Shown here: piece after piece, positions 53,379 to 62,099 of the stretch
Layout of the letters: every line of letters starts with the position of its first letter
Numbering within the stretch: position 1 is the stretch's first letter
Source of the DNA: Comamonadaceae bacterium OTU4NAUVB1
Lineage (GTDB): Bacteria; Pseudomonadota; Gammaproteobacteria; Burkholderiales; Burkholderiaceae_C
Direction: 5' to 3'
Length of the DNA: 64,000 nucleotides
NCBI GenBank assembly: GCA_024372625.1
Contig: CP099606.1
Location: 1-64,000, forward strand
Position numbers and translations under genes: made by a program
Notes under the pieces: model-generated
What the model was told of the DNA's origin: nothing
The model's database searches: none
What the model saw: only the letters and a program-made list of their open reading frames with translations

Positions 53379-54404
53379 TTATTCGGCCTTCACGCCGGAG
53401 CGGGCGACGACGTCGCCCCAGTGCGCGGCTTCCTTCTCGACGAAGGATCCGAACTTCGCCGGCCCCTCGGGCGTGCCCACTTCGACGAAGAGGTGCTCCA
53501 GTCCGGCGCGCACCGCCGGGTCGGCCAGTGCCCGGTTCAGGTGCGCGTTGAGTCGCTTCACGACGTCCGGGGGCGTACCGGCCGTCGCGAACAGGCCGAA
53601 CCAGCCTTCCTGGACCACCGAGGGGTAGTTCAATTCCTTGAACGTGGGCACGTCCGGGAAGAAGCGGCTGCGCCGGTTCGAGGCCACCGCCAGCGGCCTG
53701 AGCTTGCCCGCCGAGAAGTAGGGCGCCACCGCGCCCGCCGTGGCGAACATCATGCTGATGCGCGCGCCCACGAGGTCCTGCAGCGCGGGGGGACTGCCCC
53801 GGTAGGGGACGTGCAGGAGCGGTCTGCCGCTCGCCCGGGCGAACACGTGGCCCAGCAGGTGGGCGGTGCCACCGATGCCGGTCGAGCCATAGGTGATCGG
53901 CGCCGCGCCGATGGGAGCAAGCAGGGCGTCCAGCGTGCCCGGTCCGTCCGTCGAGACGACCAGCACGCTGGCGGAACTGCCGATGAAGCCGATCGGGGCG
54001 AAGTCGGCGACCGGGTCGTAGGGGCGTGGGCTGTACACCGCGGGCGCGATGGCGTTGGTGGCGATGTGGCCGAGCAGCAGCGTGTGGCCGTCGGGCTTTG
54101 CCTGCGCCACGAATCGGGTGCCGATGACGCCGCCGGCACCGGCCCGGTTGTCGACGACGACCTCGCTGCCCAGGGTCACGCTCAAGCGCGCGGCGACCAG
54201 CCGCGCGATGCCGTCGGTCGCTCCGCCGGCCGGGCCCGCCACGACGATGCTGATCGGCCGGCTCGGGTAGGCAGGCGTGTCGTCGATGCCCGCCGCTCGA
54301 CCGGTGGCGATCAGGGTGCCGCAGAGTCCCAGCGCCAGCGCCGCGATCCATCCGCCGGCGGCGATGCGCGAACTCGTCCGGAAACGGCCGGGACGAGCCG
54401 TCAT
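53379..54404 (-). CDS. Bug-family solute-binding protein (TctC-like)
   Basis: A 341-residue periplasmic binding protein with a long signal region (to about residue 40). PISIVVAGPAGGATDGIARLVA, VVDNRAGAGGVIGTRFVAQA and HVPYRGSPPALQDLVGARI are family hallmarks. It is translationally coupled (ATGA) to the TauD-type dioxygenase upstream in the same transcript, so its ligand is probably that enzyme's substrate or a relative. No membrane transporter genes are adjacent. It is convergent with DUF3072. Confidence 0.9.
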   Translation of the reverse strand: MTARPGRFRTSSRIAAGGWIAALALGLCGTLIATGRAAGIDDTPAYPSRPISIVVAGPAGGATDGIARLVAARLSVTLGSEVVVDNRAGAGGVIGTRFVAQAKPDGHTLLLGHIATNAIAPAVYSPRPYDPVADFAPIGFIGSSASVLVVSTDGPGTLDALLAPIGAAPITYGSTGIGGTAHLLGHVFARASGRPLLHVPYRGSPPALQDLVGARISMMFATAGAVAPYFSAGKLRPLAVASNRRSRFFPDVPTFKELNYPSVVQEGWFGLFATAGTPPDVVKRLNAHLNRALADPAVRAGLEHLFVEVGTPEGPAKFGSFVEKEAAHWGDVVARSGVKAE

Positions 54405-55306
54405 GGGTGGGCCCCGTGGCCGGGCCGCGGCGACGCCGCGCGGTCGCCGACCTGGGTGCGGTACATGAGGCGACGGGTCCGGGGATCGAAGGCATCGCGC
54501 CGGTGCAGGGTGACGCGGTTGTCCCAGGCGACCAGATCGCCGGGCTGCCATCGCTGGCGCCACGTGAATCGCTCCTGCGTCGCGGCCCTCCACAGGACGT
54601 CGAGCAAGGCCTCGCTGTCGTCGACCGACAGGCCCGTGACGTACGCGTTGCGACGTCGCCCCAGGTAGAGGCTGCGCCGCCCGTTGACGGGATGGACGCG
54701 CACCAGCGGGTGACGGGCGCCGACCGTCCCGCGGGGATCGGTGACGCGTTCGAAGCCCAGGCGCAGTTCGCCGGCGCTGTTGAGGCTGGCGTCGTGAACG
54801 CACTCGAGTCCGTCGATCGTGCGCTTCAGATCGGCGGGCAAGGCCTCGTAGGCGGCATACAGATTCAGGAACTGCGTGTCGCCGCCGCTCGCCGGGACTT
54901 CCCACGCGTGGAGCAGCGCGGCGCGCGGTGGCGTGGGGTTGTAGGTCATGTCGGCGTGCCAGACCGATTCGCCATCGCCGAGACCGCCGATGGGCTGGTC
55001 ATCGATCCTGACGCTCGAGATCACCGTGACCTCATCGGGCAACGCGTCGATGCTGTGGTGCAGCGCCTTGCTGGCCACGGGCCGCTTGTCCAACGGACCG
55101 AAGTGGCGGGAGAACGCGATCAGTCCTGACAGGCTCAGGTGGGTCTGGTCCCGAAAGCGCAGCACCAGATGACGGTCCCACGCCTCTTTCAAGCCCTGGA
55201 CCGTGCCGGCGTCGAGGGGCGCCATAAGGTCGACGCCGTCGACCTGCGCGCCGATCGCATCGCCCAATGCGGTCACGCGCATTTGATTCGTCACAGCCAC
55301 GGTCAT
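54401..55306 (-). CDS. TauD/TfdA-family 2-oxoglutarate dioxygenase
   Basis: A 301-residue Fe(II)/2-oxoglutarate-dependent dioxygenase. The metal triad appears as HxD in VWHADMTYNPTPP and His in VTLHRRDAFDP; Arg in RRLMYRTQVGD binds 2-oxoglutarate. Family members hydroxylate and cleave taurine, alkyl sulfates, 2,4-D-type herbicides or other anions. The start at MTVAVTNQ was chosen since the frame upstream to 55480 has no homology. The stop overlaps the Bug gene start. It faces a 670-bp spacer with the tandem repeat. Substrate unknown. Confidence 0.9.
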   Translation of the reverse strand: MTVAVTNQMRVTALGDAIGAQVDGVDLMAPLDAGTVQGLKEAWDRHLVLRFRDQTHLSLSGLIAFSRHFGPLDKRPVASKALHHSIDALPDEVTVISSVRIDDQPIGGLGDGESVWHADMTYNPTPPRAALLHAWEVPASGGDTQFLNLYAAYEALPADLKRTIDGLECVHDASLNSAGELRLGFERVTDPRGTVGARHPLVRVHPVNGRRSLYLGRRRNAYVTGLSVDDSEALLDVLWRAATQERFTWRQRWQPGDLVAWDNRVTLHRRDAFDPRTRRLMYRTQVGDRAASPRPGHGAHP

Positions 55307-55977
55307 GTTCGATGCGTCTTCTCGGGTGGGGAAACCCTCATCGTAGGCAGCGGGATCACAAGGTGGAACGATCGCTTCCGCATTAGCAAATGAGAAAAAT
55401 CGACTTGCCATTGCATCGCATCGGACAGATTGCGGAGATCCTGTCGCTCCTTCGACGCCGGGGTTCGACCGGAACTTCAATGTCCGTCGCGTGAGCCACG
55501 TAATCTACTAACGGTTTACGTGGTCTTGGTCGGAGAGCCAGGAGCCAGGAGCCAGGAGCCAGGAGCCAGGAGCCAGGAGCCAGGAGCCAGGAGCCAGGAG
55601 CCAGGAGCTTAATTACCAATGACGCGCTCACACAATGTCGCAATGCAAATCATTAGGCGTTAGCCTTTAATCAGCCATCGGACTTGGTCAGCGAGACGAG
55701 GGGAATGACTAATTCCGACCGGTGAACGCGATCTTTCGAAGCCGGCCGATATTGGGAACGTCAATGCAGCGATGCCGTGCGCAACCCGATGGTCATTGCC
55801 CGGACCCGAAAAGCGTTTTCGCACTCCGAATCGCTGTCAGGAAAATTAAGCCGCTGCGCCCGTGCGGCCTGTCTCGGACTCGAGCCGACGGCTCGACCGG
55901 GTCGCTGGCCGACCCTTGTCGGTCCCGATTCAGAAGGCGCGGTCTGCCTTCCTGTACATGATGGTAATATACAAACC
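55307..55977. other. Low-GC spacer with tandem repeat before brnT
   Basis: About 670 bp with no gene. It is visibly poorer in GC than the rest (for example 55370-55520 and 55605-55760) and holds the 7-bp tandem repeat at 55541-55607. The dioxygenase promoter should lie at its left end and the toxin-antitoxin promoter at its right end (ATGATGGTAATATACAAACC before the brnT ATG). Composition suggests acquired DNA. Confidence 0.5.
55541..55607. repeat. Tandem repeat, nine GGAGCCA units
   Basis: Nine perfect copies of GGAGCCA in a row (55541-55603) followed by a partial GGAG and preceded by a degenerate AGAGCCA. A 7-bp array of this purity is prone to slipped-strand change in copy number. It is outside any recognised gene, so it may act only as a length polymorphism or alter spacing in the promoter region between the dioxygenase and brnT. 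Confidence 0.9.
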
Positions 55978-56277
55978 ATGATCGATCTCGGCGCCATCAC
56001 CGCTTTTGATTGGGACGAAGGCAATGCCCGCAAGAACGACAAGCACGGTGTCTCGGCGGCCGAAGCCGAACAGGTGTTCTTCAACGCGCCCCTCCTGCTG
56101 CTGCAGGATGCGGCACACAGCAGCGAGGAACCGCGCTTCCACGCCCTGGGCCATGCCGACGACCAGCGTGCCTTGCACATCACCTTCACGCTGCGCCACG
56201 CGGGCCGATCGATCCGAGTCATTTCAGCCAGAGCCATGTCCCGAAAGGAGCGCGTCATCTATGAACAAGCGAACTAA
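55978..56277 (+). CDS. brnT: BrnT-family toxin
   Basis: A 99-residue type II toxin, a ribonuclease that halts growth by cutting RNA. AFDWDEGNARKNDKHGVSAAEAEQVF matches the BrnT N-terminal pattern (F-W-D...N..KHG.....A..VF), split at the KHG turn; HITFTLRHAGRSIRVISARAMSRKER is the conserved C-terminal strand pair with RIISAR. The gene precedes and overlaps its antitoxin by 17 bp, the usual brnTA order. The start lies after an AT-rich leader. Expected to be repressed by the BrnTA complex at its own promoter. Confidence 0.88.
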   Translation: MIDLGAITAFDWDEGNARKNDKHGVSAAEAEQVFFNAPLLLLQDAAHSSEEPRFHALGHADDQRALHITFTLRHAGRSIRVISARAMSRKERVIYEQAN

Positions 56278-56527
56278 GGCGATTCCGGCGTTCGACTCCG
56301 AAGCTCAGGAGCGGACCTACTGGGAACAGCACGACTCCACCGAGCACCTCGACTGGTTGCAGGCCCGGAAGGTGACCTTGCCCAACCTGAAGCCGACGAC
56401 CAAGACGATTTCATTGCGGTTGCCTCAGCACCTGCTCGACTCGATCAAGGTGGCGGCCAATGCACGCGACGTGCCCTACCAGTCGCTGATCAAGGTCTGG
56501 CTGCAGGAAAAGCTCCACACGTCCTGA
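56261..56527 (+). CDS. brnA: BrnA-family (CopG-type) antitoxin
   Basis: An 88-residue antitoxin. TKTISLRLPQHLLDSIKVAANARDVPYQSLIKVWLQEKL is a ribbon-helix-helix fold, residues about 47-85 in several segments, that binds DNA as a dimer; the N-terminal 45 residues (SEAQERTYWEQHDSTEHLDW) wrap the toxin. The ATG at 56261 lies inside the brnT coding end, so synthesis is coupled. Neutralises BrnT and represses the pair. Confidence 0.85.
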   Translation: MNKRTKAIPAFDSEAQERTYWEQHDSTEHLDWLQARKVTLPNLKPTTKTISLRLPQHLLDSIKVAANARDVPYQSLIKVWLQEKLHTS

Positions 56528-57112
56528 ACGGCAGCGATCCGGGACGACGCTCGGTCGTGGACGGGCGCGACATCAAGACGATCCTGGCCGTGCCATCCAT
56601 CGTGGTCATGGTCGGCCTGGCCACGGTGCTGATGCCGCCGCGGGCGTGAGGCGGGGGGCCGCGCCCATGGCACCGCGGACAGAACCGCTATGTCCGGTCG
56701 GTCGACGACCGGCGGCACCGGAGCACGTTCCTCATCGTGTTCTTTTGGGCTGGTGCTCGGCTCGGAACCGACTGCGAGCCCGTCGATCACGGCTGGCGCT
56801 CATGCATCGATCACGCCATCGCACGAGGCGTCGATCCGCGCGCCATCCCGCCGTCAAGAGGCCGGAATCGTCTAAATCTTCGGTATTCACCAAGCTGCGC
56901 GGCTTGATCGAACGTGATCTTTCGCACGCTCGAGACCCCCTGAATCGGGGCTTCCGGGGGGTTTCCAATCTTCAGCAAATTCGGCGCAGGTCGTAAAAAC
57001 AGCAACACGGTCCTGATGCGCTTCGAATGTTCGGATGCGTGAAGACCACCCGCCGAAACGGCCTTGCCGGTCGTTGTCGATTTCAAAGTCACTCACTTTC
57101 AAGGACATTGCC
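56528..57112. other. Spacer between brnA and the glycine-rich lipoprotein gene
   Basis: No established gene. A possible 30-codon hydrophobic frame sits at 56557-56649. At 56930-56970 an imperfect stem (ACCCCC/GGGGGGT with an inner CGGGG/CCGG-like pairing) followed by TTT may be a terminator. The promoter of the lipoprotein gene is expected near 57000-57100 but no clear element was seen. Confidence 0.4.
56557..56649 (+). CDS. Possible 30-residue hydrophobic peptide
   Basis: From a GTG the frame reads a short polar head (DGRDIKTI) and one hydrophobic stretch (LAVPSIVVMVGLATVLM) that could span the membrane, ending PPRA. It is 29 bp downstream of the brnA stop. It has no convincing ribosome site and no recognised family, so it may be a remnant of a longer gene or chance. 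Confidence 0.2.
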   Translation: MDGRDIKTILAVPSIVVMVGLATVLMPPRA

Positions 57113-58651
57113 ATGAACGGTTTCTTCCAACCCCGATTCAGGTCCCTCGCTTGCGCGGCCGCCGTGGCCGCCGTGCTGGCGACATTGGGCGGATGTTCCT
57201 CGAGTGGCCAACTCGGCGCCTCGGCCGGCGGTACGAGCAGCGCCACACCGGGCGGGCTGAACAACCCCAACAAGGACGGTGCTTCCGACAACCTGGGTGG
57301 CATGGGTGGCACCGGCAGCGACAAGGACAGCACCTCGGGCACCGGCGTGGCCGACGGCGACACGGGCGCGAGCGGCGGCACGGGCGTCGCCGGTGGCGAC
57401 ACGGGCGCCGGCACGGGCGGTGGCCTGCCCGGGAACCTTCCCGGCGTCCCCGGCGGCACTCCCGGCGGCACGGGCGGCACGGGCGGCACAGGAGGCACCG
57501 GCGGCACGGACACCGCCGTGGCCTCGGCCACCGGCCAGCTGCTGGGCAAGACCGGCGAGGTCGTGAGCGGCGTGGGCGAGGTCGTCGCCACCGCCGGGGC
57601 CCGCACGGCCCTGGGCGGCGTGCTGGCCGAAGCCGGCGCGACGGTGGGCAGCGCCGGTGCGGCCGTGAGCACGGGCCTCGGCCAGCTGGGCACCGGCCAG
57701 GACGTCGTGGGCAAGACCCTCGCGGGCCTGCCGGCGGTCGTCGAGGGCGCGGGCGCGACGGTCTCGACGACCGGCGTCGCGCTCGCCTCGATCGCCGAGG
57801 GCACGCCCCTGGGCAGCGTCACGGACGTGGCCGGCAACGTGCTGGGCCGCGTGGGCGATGGCGTCGGCGTCCTCGCCGACCGGCTCGACACCGTGACCGG
57901 CGCCGACGTGGTGCGCCAGATCACGGGCGGCGCGAGCCAGGTCGTCGCGCGCATCGACAGCGTGCCCACCCTCACGCAGCGCCTGGGCGACGCCACGGGC
58001 ATCGGCCAGCCGGTGGACGGGCTGCTCGACGGCGTGGGCAACCGGCTCCAGCAGCTGCCCGTGGGCGGGCTCACCGCGCTCACCCAGCCCGTGGGGGCGA
58101 CGGTGGCGAGCGTCGGGGGCCTCGTGACCGCGACGGGTGCGGGCGGCGCGGGTGGTATCGGTGGCGCGACGGCCGGCGGCCTGGTCGGCGGCGCGGTCGC
58201 CGGGCTGCCGACGGCCATCGGCACGGTCGCGGGCCTGGGCGGCGCCGGTGCGGCGAGCGGCGCGGGCGCGCTGGTGGGCACGGTGGGCACGGCCGCGGGC
58301 GTGGGCACCGGCGTGGCCTCGGGCGTGGTCGGCGGCGCGCTGGCCACGGTGGGCGGCATCGCCGGGGGCGTGCTCTCGGGCGGGGCGGGCGCGCCGGTGA
58401 GCCAGATCGCCTCGGGCGTGGCCGCGGTGGTGTCGCCAGTGGTGGCGACGGTGGCTTCGGTGCCGGTGGCCGCGACGGTCGCGAACGTCGCGGGCGGCGT
58501 GGGCACGGCCGTGGGCCAGACAGTGGGCACCCTTGGCACGGCCGTCGGAGGCCTCAGCGGGGGCTCGGCCACGGGCGGGGCCACCGGCGGCGGCCTGCTC
58601 GTGGGCGTGGGCGCCACGCTCGGCCTGGGCGGCCGCACGGTGTCGAGGTAA
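57113..58651 (+). CDS. Glycine-rich low-complexity lipoprotein
   Basis: A 512-residue protein of a type often annotated as collagen-like in Burkholderiales. The lipoprotein signal ends LATLGGCSSS (lipid-modified Cys at about residue 28). Residues 30-145 are Gly/Thr/Ser/Asp-rich with GGTGGTGG runs and PGGTPGG stretches; from about 150 on, the protein is made of imperfect 20-25-residue Val/Ala/Gly units (for example TGQLLGKTGEVVSGVGEVV, VGGLVTATGAGGAGG) with few charged residues. No catalytic motif. It is likely a surface or periplasmic structural or adhesive protein. A ribosome site AAGGAC lies seven bases before the ATG. Stands alone; a dyad follows its stop. Confidence 0.75.
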   Translation: MNGFFQPRFRSLACAAAVAAVLATLGGCSSSGQLGASAGGTSSATPGGLNNPNKDGASDNLGGMGGTGSDKDSTSGTGVADGDTGASGGTGVAGGDTGAGTGGGLPGNLPGVPGGTPGGTGGTGGTGGTGGTDTAVASATGQLLGKTGEVVSGVGEVVATAGARTALGGVLAEAGATVGSAGAAVSTGLGQLGTGQDVVGKTLAGLPAVVEGAGATVSTTGVALASIAEGTPLGSVTDVAGNVLGRVGDGVGVLADRLDTVTGADVVRQITGGASQVVARIDSVPTLTQRLGDATGIGQPVDGLLDGVGNRLQQLPVGGLTALTQPVGATVASVGGLVTATGAGGAGGIGGATAGGLVGGAVAGLPTAIGTVAGLGGAGAASGAGALVGTVGTAAGVGTGVASGVVGGALATVGGIAGGVLSGGAGAPVSQIASGVAAVVSPVVATVASVPVAATVANVAGGVGTAVGQTVGTLGTAVGGLSGGSATGGATGGGLLVGVGATLGLGGRTVSR

Positions 58652-58660
58652 GCGACAGCA

Positions 58661-58706
58661 TCGACCGGTCCTGCGACAAAACGCTTCTGAATCGAGGACC
58701 GGTCGT
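58661..58706 (+). terminator. Inverted repeat after the glycine-rich gene
   Basis: TCGACCGGTCCT (58661-58672) and AGGACCGGTCGT (58695-58706) form 11 perfect pairs around a 22-base loop, starting ten bases past the stop codon. No T tract follows, so termination would need Rho or the stem may bind a protein, since ACCGGT occurs in both arms. Confidence 0.4.
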
Positions 58707-58869
58707 GCGTCGCGAACCCGAGCACCATCGACCGTGGAGCAATCGACAGTCTGCGACCGTGGCAGACGATCCTGTGGACCGAACGTGCCGATCAAGGCAC
58801 CCTGACCGACGGTCCTGCGTCCACAGAGAATTTCCCTGCCAATACAAGATGATTTATGTTAACAGTCTT

Positions 58870-59796
58870 CTAAGCCGAAGGGTGTTCTGAACTCGTCCCT
58901 CGAAGGACGGCATCCCAAAAAGCCTCGCCAGCCTTACCCAGCGGCATGCTCGAGCGATAGAGCCGGATCTCGGTGGGAATGTCGAACCTGCCGTCGGTCG
59001 ATGCCCTGACAAGGCGTCCGGAGGCCAAGTCGTCCTCGACGAGCGACAGGGGAAGCCAGGCGATGCCGCGTCCGTCGATGGACATCGTCCGGAGCACCGA
59101 TGCGAGGTGCGCAGTCACCACGACGCGCGTCTTCAGAAGCGCGAGTTGCTGTCCCAGCACCGCCCGCATGATGCGCCCGATGCCGGAGTCGGTGCTGTAT
59201 TGAAGGACCGGCACGGCATCGCTGCCTTCGTGCGCCAGGGTGAACACGGGATTTCCGTGTCGGTCTCCCGAACAAACTGGAACCAGGGTGTCCGTGCCCA
59301 CACGACATGACACATAGGCCTCCGTCGGGAGCCCGCCTCTGCTCATCGGATGGGCATGACTCAGCAAGAACTGCGTCTTGTTCTGCTGAATCAAGGCTTC
59401 GCAGCGTTGAAGCACGTCGGACATCAACTGGACGGGGCGAACCGTCGTGTGCATTTCGAGCGGACGGAGCCAACGGGGCAGGAACGTGAACGACAGCGCG
59501 TGCGTGGAAGCAATCCGCAGGGTGGCCGAATGCGCCTCCGAAATGGCATGTGCTTCCTCGGGAAGGACTGCGAGTCGCTCCATGAGCTCGTCCGCGACAT
59601 CGCTGAACCACTCGCCACTGATGGTCAACTTGGCCGGCTGAGAACTGCGATCGAACAGCTCGACCCCCAGCCAAGCCTCCAGCGCCCGGATGCGGCGGCT
59701 GAAGGCAGGCTGGGTCACGTTTCTTTCCTGCGCGGCTCTGGAAAAGCTCCCGGTCGCGGCGAGTGCCTTGAAGTCGGCGAGCCACAGAAAGTTCAT
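58870..59796 (-). CDS. LysR-family regulator of the tartrate genes
   Basis: A 308-residue LysR-type regulator. MNFLWLADFKALAATGSFSRAA and ERNVTQPAFSRRIRALEAWLG form the helix-turn-helix (residues 1-60). The effector domain (about 90-295) has LRIASTHALSFTFLPRWLRP. It is divergent from the D-tartrate dehydratase gene across 100 bp and so is its likely activator. The longer frame to 59877 would overlap the promoter region. No operator could be assigned. Confidence 0.9.
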   Translation of the reverse strand: MNFLWLADFKALAATGSFSRAAQERNVTQPAFSRRIRALEAWLGVELFDRSSQPAKLTISGEWFSDVADELMERLAVLPEEAHAISEAHSATLRIASTHALSFTFLPRWLRPLEMHTTVRPVQLMSDVLQRCEALIQQNKTQFLLSHAHPMSRGGLPTEAYVSCRVGTDTLVPVCSGDRHGNPVFTLAHEGSDAVPVLQYSTDSGIGRIMRAVLGQQLALLKTRVVVTAHLASVLRTMSIDGRGIAWLPLSLVEDDLASGRLVRASTDGRFDIPTEIRLYRSSMPLGKAGEAFWDAVLRGTSSEHPSA

Positions 59797-59896
59797 GTCG
59801 GTGCTTTCAAAGCATGGATAGCGAGAAAAAGAGCATTGGCCGCGAAGTCCGAAACATCGGACGATCGTTCGACCCAATCACTCAAGAGGCACAAAC

Positions 59897-61063
59897 ATGA
59901 AGATCGTCGAGATCCGCGAGAAGACCCTTCCCATCAGTTCGCCCATCCGCAATGCCTACATCGACTTTAGCAAGATGACCCTCAGCCTGGTCGCCGTGAT
60001 CACCGACGTGATCCGCGACGGCAAGCCGGTCGTGGGCTACGGCTTCAACTCCAACGGCCGCTACGGACAGGGCAAGCTCATGCGCGAGCGTTTCATCCCG
60101 CGCATCATGGAAGCCGACCCGGCTTCGCTGGTCGACGACGCCGGCACCAACCTCGATCCGCACCGGATCTGGAACACGATGTTCACCAACGAGAAGCCCG
60201 GCGGCCACGGCGAGCGCTCGGTGGCCATCGGCACGATCGACATGGCGGTCTGGGACGCGGTCGCCAAGATCGAGGGCAAACCGCTGTTCCAGCTGCTGGC
60301 CGACCGCTACGGCAATGGCACCGCCGACCGCAAGATCTTCGTCTATGCCGCCGGCGGCTACTACTACCCGGGGCAGGACCACAAGAAGCTGCAGGACGAG
60401 ATGCGCAGCTACATCGACCGGGGCTACACGGTGGTGAAGAAGAAGATCGGCGGCGCCTCGCTCGACGAGGACCTGCGCCGCATCGATTCGATCATGGAGG
60501 TGCTGCAGGACGGGCAGAAGCTGTGCGTGGACGCCAACGGCCGCTTCGACCTGGAGACCGCCATCGCCTACGCCAAGGCGCTGTCGCAGTACGACCTGTT
60601 CTGGTACGAGGAGCCGGGCGACCCGCTGGACTTCGAGCTGCAGGCCGCGCTGCGCAACTTCTACAAGAACCCCATGGCCACCGGCGAGGACCTGTTCTCC
60701 ATGCAGGACGCGCGCAACCTGATCCGCTACGGCGGCATGCGGCCCGACCGCGACTGGCTGCAGTTCGACTGCGCGCTCAGCTACGGCCTGGTCGAGTACC
60801 TGCGCACGCTGGACATGCTCAAGGAGCACGGCTGGTCGGCGCGCCGCTGCATCCCGCACGGCGGCCACCAGATGTCGCTCAACATCGCCGCCGGCCTGGG
60901 GCTGGGCGGCAACGAGAGCTACCCCGACCTGTTCCAGCCCTTCGGCGGGTTCCCCGACGGCGTGAAGGTCGAGAACGGCTTCGTCACGTTGCCCGAGCTG
61001 GCGGGCATCGGCTTCGAGGGCAAGGCCGACCTGTACCGCGAGATGCAGGCCCTGTCGGCCTGA
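59897..61063 (+). CDS. tarD: D-tartrate dehydratase
   Basis: A 388-residue enzyme of the mandelate racemase/enolase superfamily that dehydrates D-tartrate to oxaloacetate. It closely follows the characterised Bradyrhizobium enzyme in motifs: PISSPIRNAYIDFSKM at the start, GYGFNSNGRYGQG, NEKPGGHGERSVA, the catalytic VVKKKIGG (KxK), metal ligands Asp in VDANGRF, Glu in YEEPGDP and Glu in TGEDLF, and IPHGGHQMSLNIAAG with the catalytic His. Length is as expected. The Bug protein 36 bp downstream probably binds tartrate. Confidence 0.93.
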   Translation: MKIVEIREKTLPISSPIRNAYIDFSKMTLSLVAVITDVIRDGKPVVGYGFNSNGRYGQGKLMRERFIPRIMEADPASLVDDAGTNLDPHRIWNTMFTNEKPGGHGERSVAIGTIDMAVWDAVAKIEGKPLFQLLADRYGNGTADRKIFVYAAGGYYYPGQDHKKLQDEMRSYIDRGYTVVKKKIGGASLDEDLRRIDSIMEVLQDGQKLCVDANGRFDLETAIAYAKALSQYDLFWYEEPGDPLDFELQAALRNFYKNPMATGEDLFSMQDARNLIRYGGMRPDRDWLQFDCALSYGLVEYLRTLDMLKEHGWSARRCIPHGGHQMSLNIAAGLGLGGNESYPDLFQPFGGFPDGVKVENGFVTLPELAGIGFEGKADLYREMQALSA

Positions 61064-61099
61064 CATCCAGCGCGCCACGACAAAAAACGGAGACAAGAC

Positions 61100-62077
61100 A
61101 TGAACCTGCTTTGGCGTTACACCGCCGGCCTGGCCCTGGCTGGCGCTGCCACCCTGGCGTGCGCCGAGTTCCCGGACAAGCCGGTCACGCTCGTCGTGCC
61201 CTTCGCCGCCGGCGGCCCTACCGACAAGATCGCCCGCGACCTGGCCGAGGCGCTGCGCAAGCCGCTGGGCCAGACGGTCGTGGTGGACAACGCGCTCGGC
61301 GCGGGCGGCACCATCGGCGCGGCCAAGGTGGCGCGGGCCACGCCCGACGGCTACACGCTGCTGGTGCACCACATCGGCATGGCGACGGCGCCGGCGCTCT
61401 ACCGCAAGCTCGGCTTCAAGGTCCCGGACGACTTCGAGCCGCTCGGCCTCATCAACGAGGCGCCGTCCGTGCTGATCGGCACGCCCGGCCTCAAGGCCGC
61501 CAACTTCGCGGAGCTGCGCCAGTACCTCGCGGCCAACGGCAACAAGGTCAACCTGGCCAACGCCGGCCTGGGTTCGGCGTCGCACCTGTGCGGCCTGATG
61601 TTCCAGAACGCGCTGAAGGTCACCCTGACCCCCGTGCCCTACAAGGGCACCGCGCCGGCCATGACCGACCTCATCGGCGGCCAGGTGGACCTGATGTGCG
61701 AGCAGGCCGTCAACGCCGTGCCGCAGATCGAGGGCGGCAAGGTCAAGGTCTACGGGATCACGAGCCTGCAGCGCCTGCCCCTGCCGGCACTGAAGGACAC
61801 GCCCACCCTGTCGGAAGCCGGCCTGAAGGATTTCAACGTCCAGGTTTGGCACGGGCTGTACGCGCCGCGCGGCACGCCGCCGGCCGTGCTGGCTAAGCTG
61901 AACGCGGCGCTGCGCGCCGCGCTGAAGGACCCCGAGCTCATCAAGCGCGAGGAAGCCCTGGGCCTGACGGTGGTGACCGACGAGCGACTCGACCCGGCCG
62001 TTCACCGGAAGTTCGTCGAGGCGGAGAAGACCCGCTGGGCCCAGGTGATCAAGGACGCGGGCGAGTACGCCGACTGA
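61100..62077 (+). CDS. Bug-family solute-binding protein, probable tartrate binder
   Basis: A 325-residue periplasmic binding protein. Signal peptide of about 22 residues ending ACA, then PVTLVVPFAAGGPTDKIARDL, VVDNALGAGGTIGAAKVARA and VPYKGTAPAMTDLIGGQV, all Bug-family marks. PGGT-type loops around residues 50-60 bind dicarboxylates in this family. It follows tarD closely with a GGAGACAAG ribosome site and ends before a strong hairpin, so the two form a complete operon. Membrane components are elsewhere. Confidence 0.9.
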   Translation: MNLLWRYTAGLALAGAATLACAEFPDKPVTLVVPFAAGGPTDKIARDLAEALRKPLGQTVVVDNALGAGGTIGAAKVARATPDGYTLLVHHIGMATAPALYRKLGFKVPDDFEPLGLINEAPSVLIGTPGLKAANFAELRQYLAANGNKVNLANAGLGSASHLCGLMFQNALKVTLTPVPYKGTAPAMTDLIGGQVDLMCEQAVNAVPQIEGGKVKVYGITSLQRLPLPALKDTPTLSEAGLKDFNVQVWHGLYAPRGTPPAVLAKLNAALRAALKDPELIKREEALGLTVVTDERLDPAVHRKFVEAEKTRWAQVIKDAGEYAD

Positions 62078-62099
62078 GCGTTCATCGACGTGAAGAATC

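Noticed and set aside
53326..53380. AAGCCGGC/GCCGGCTT inverted repeat as a bidirectional terminator
   Set aside because: The arms are 39 bases apart and the right arm runs into the coding end of the Bug gene. Pairing is possible but unsupported.
55541..55607. CRISPR-like array
   Set aside because: Units are 7 bp with no spacers and no cas genes nearby, so it is a simple tandem repeat.
57089..58795. Minus-strand frames across the glycine-rich gene
   Set aside because: They read the same repeats backwards. The plus frame has a lipoprotein signal, ribosome site and sensible composition.
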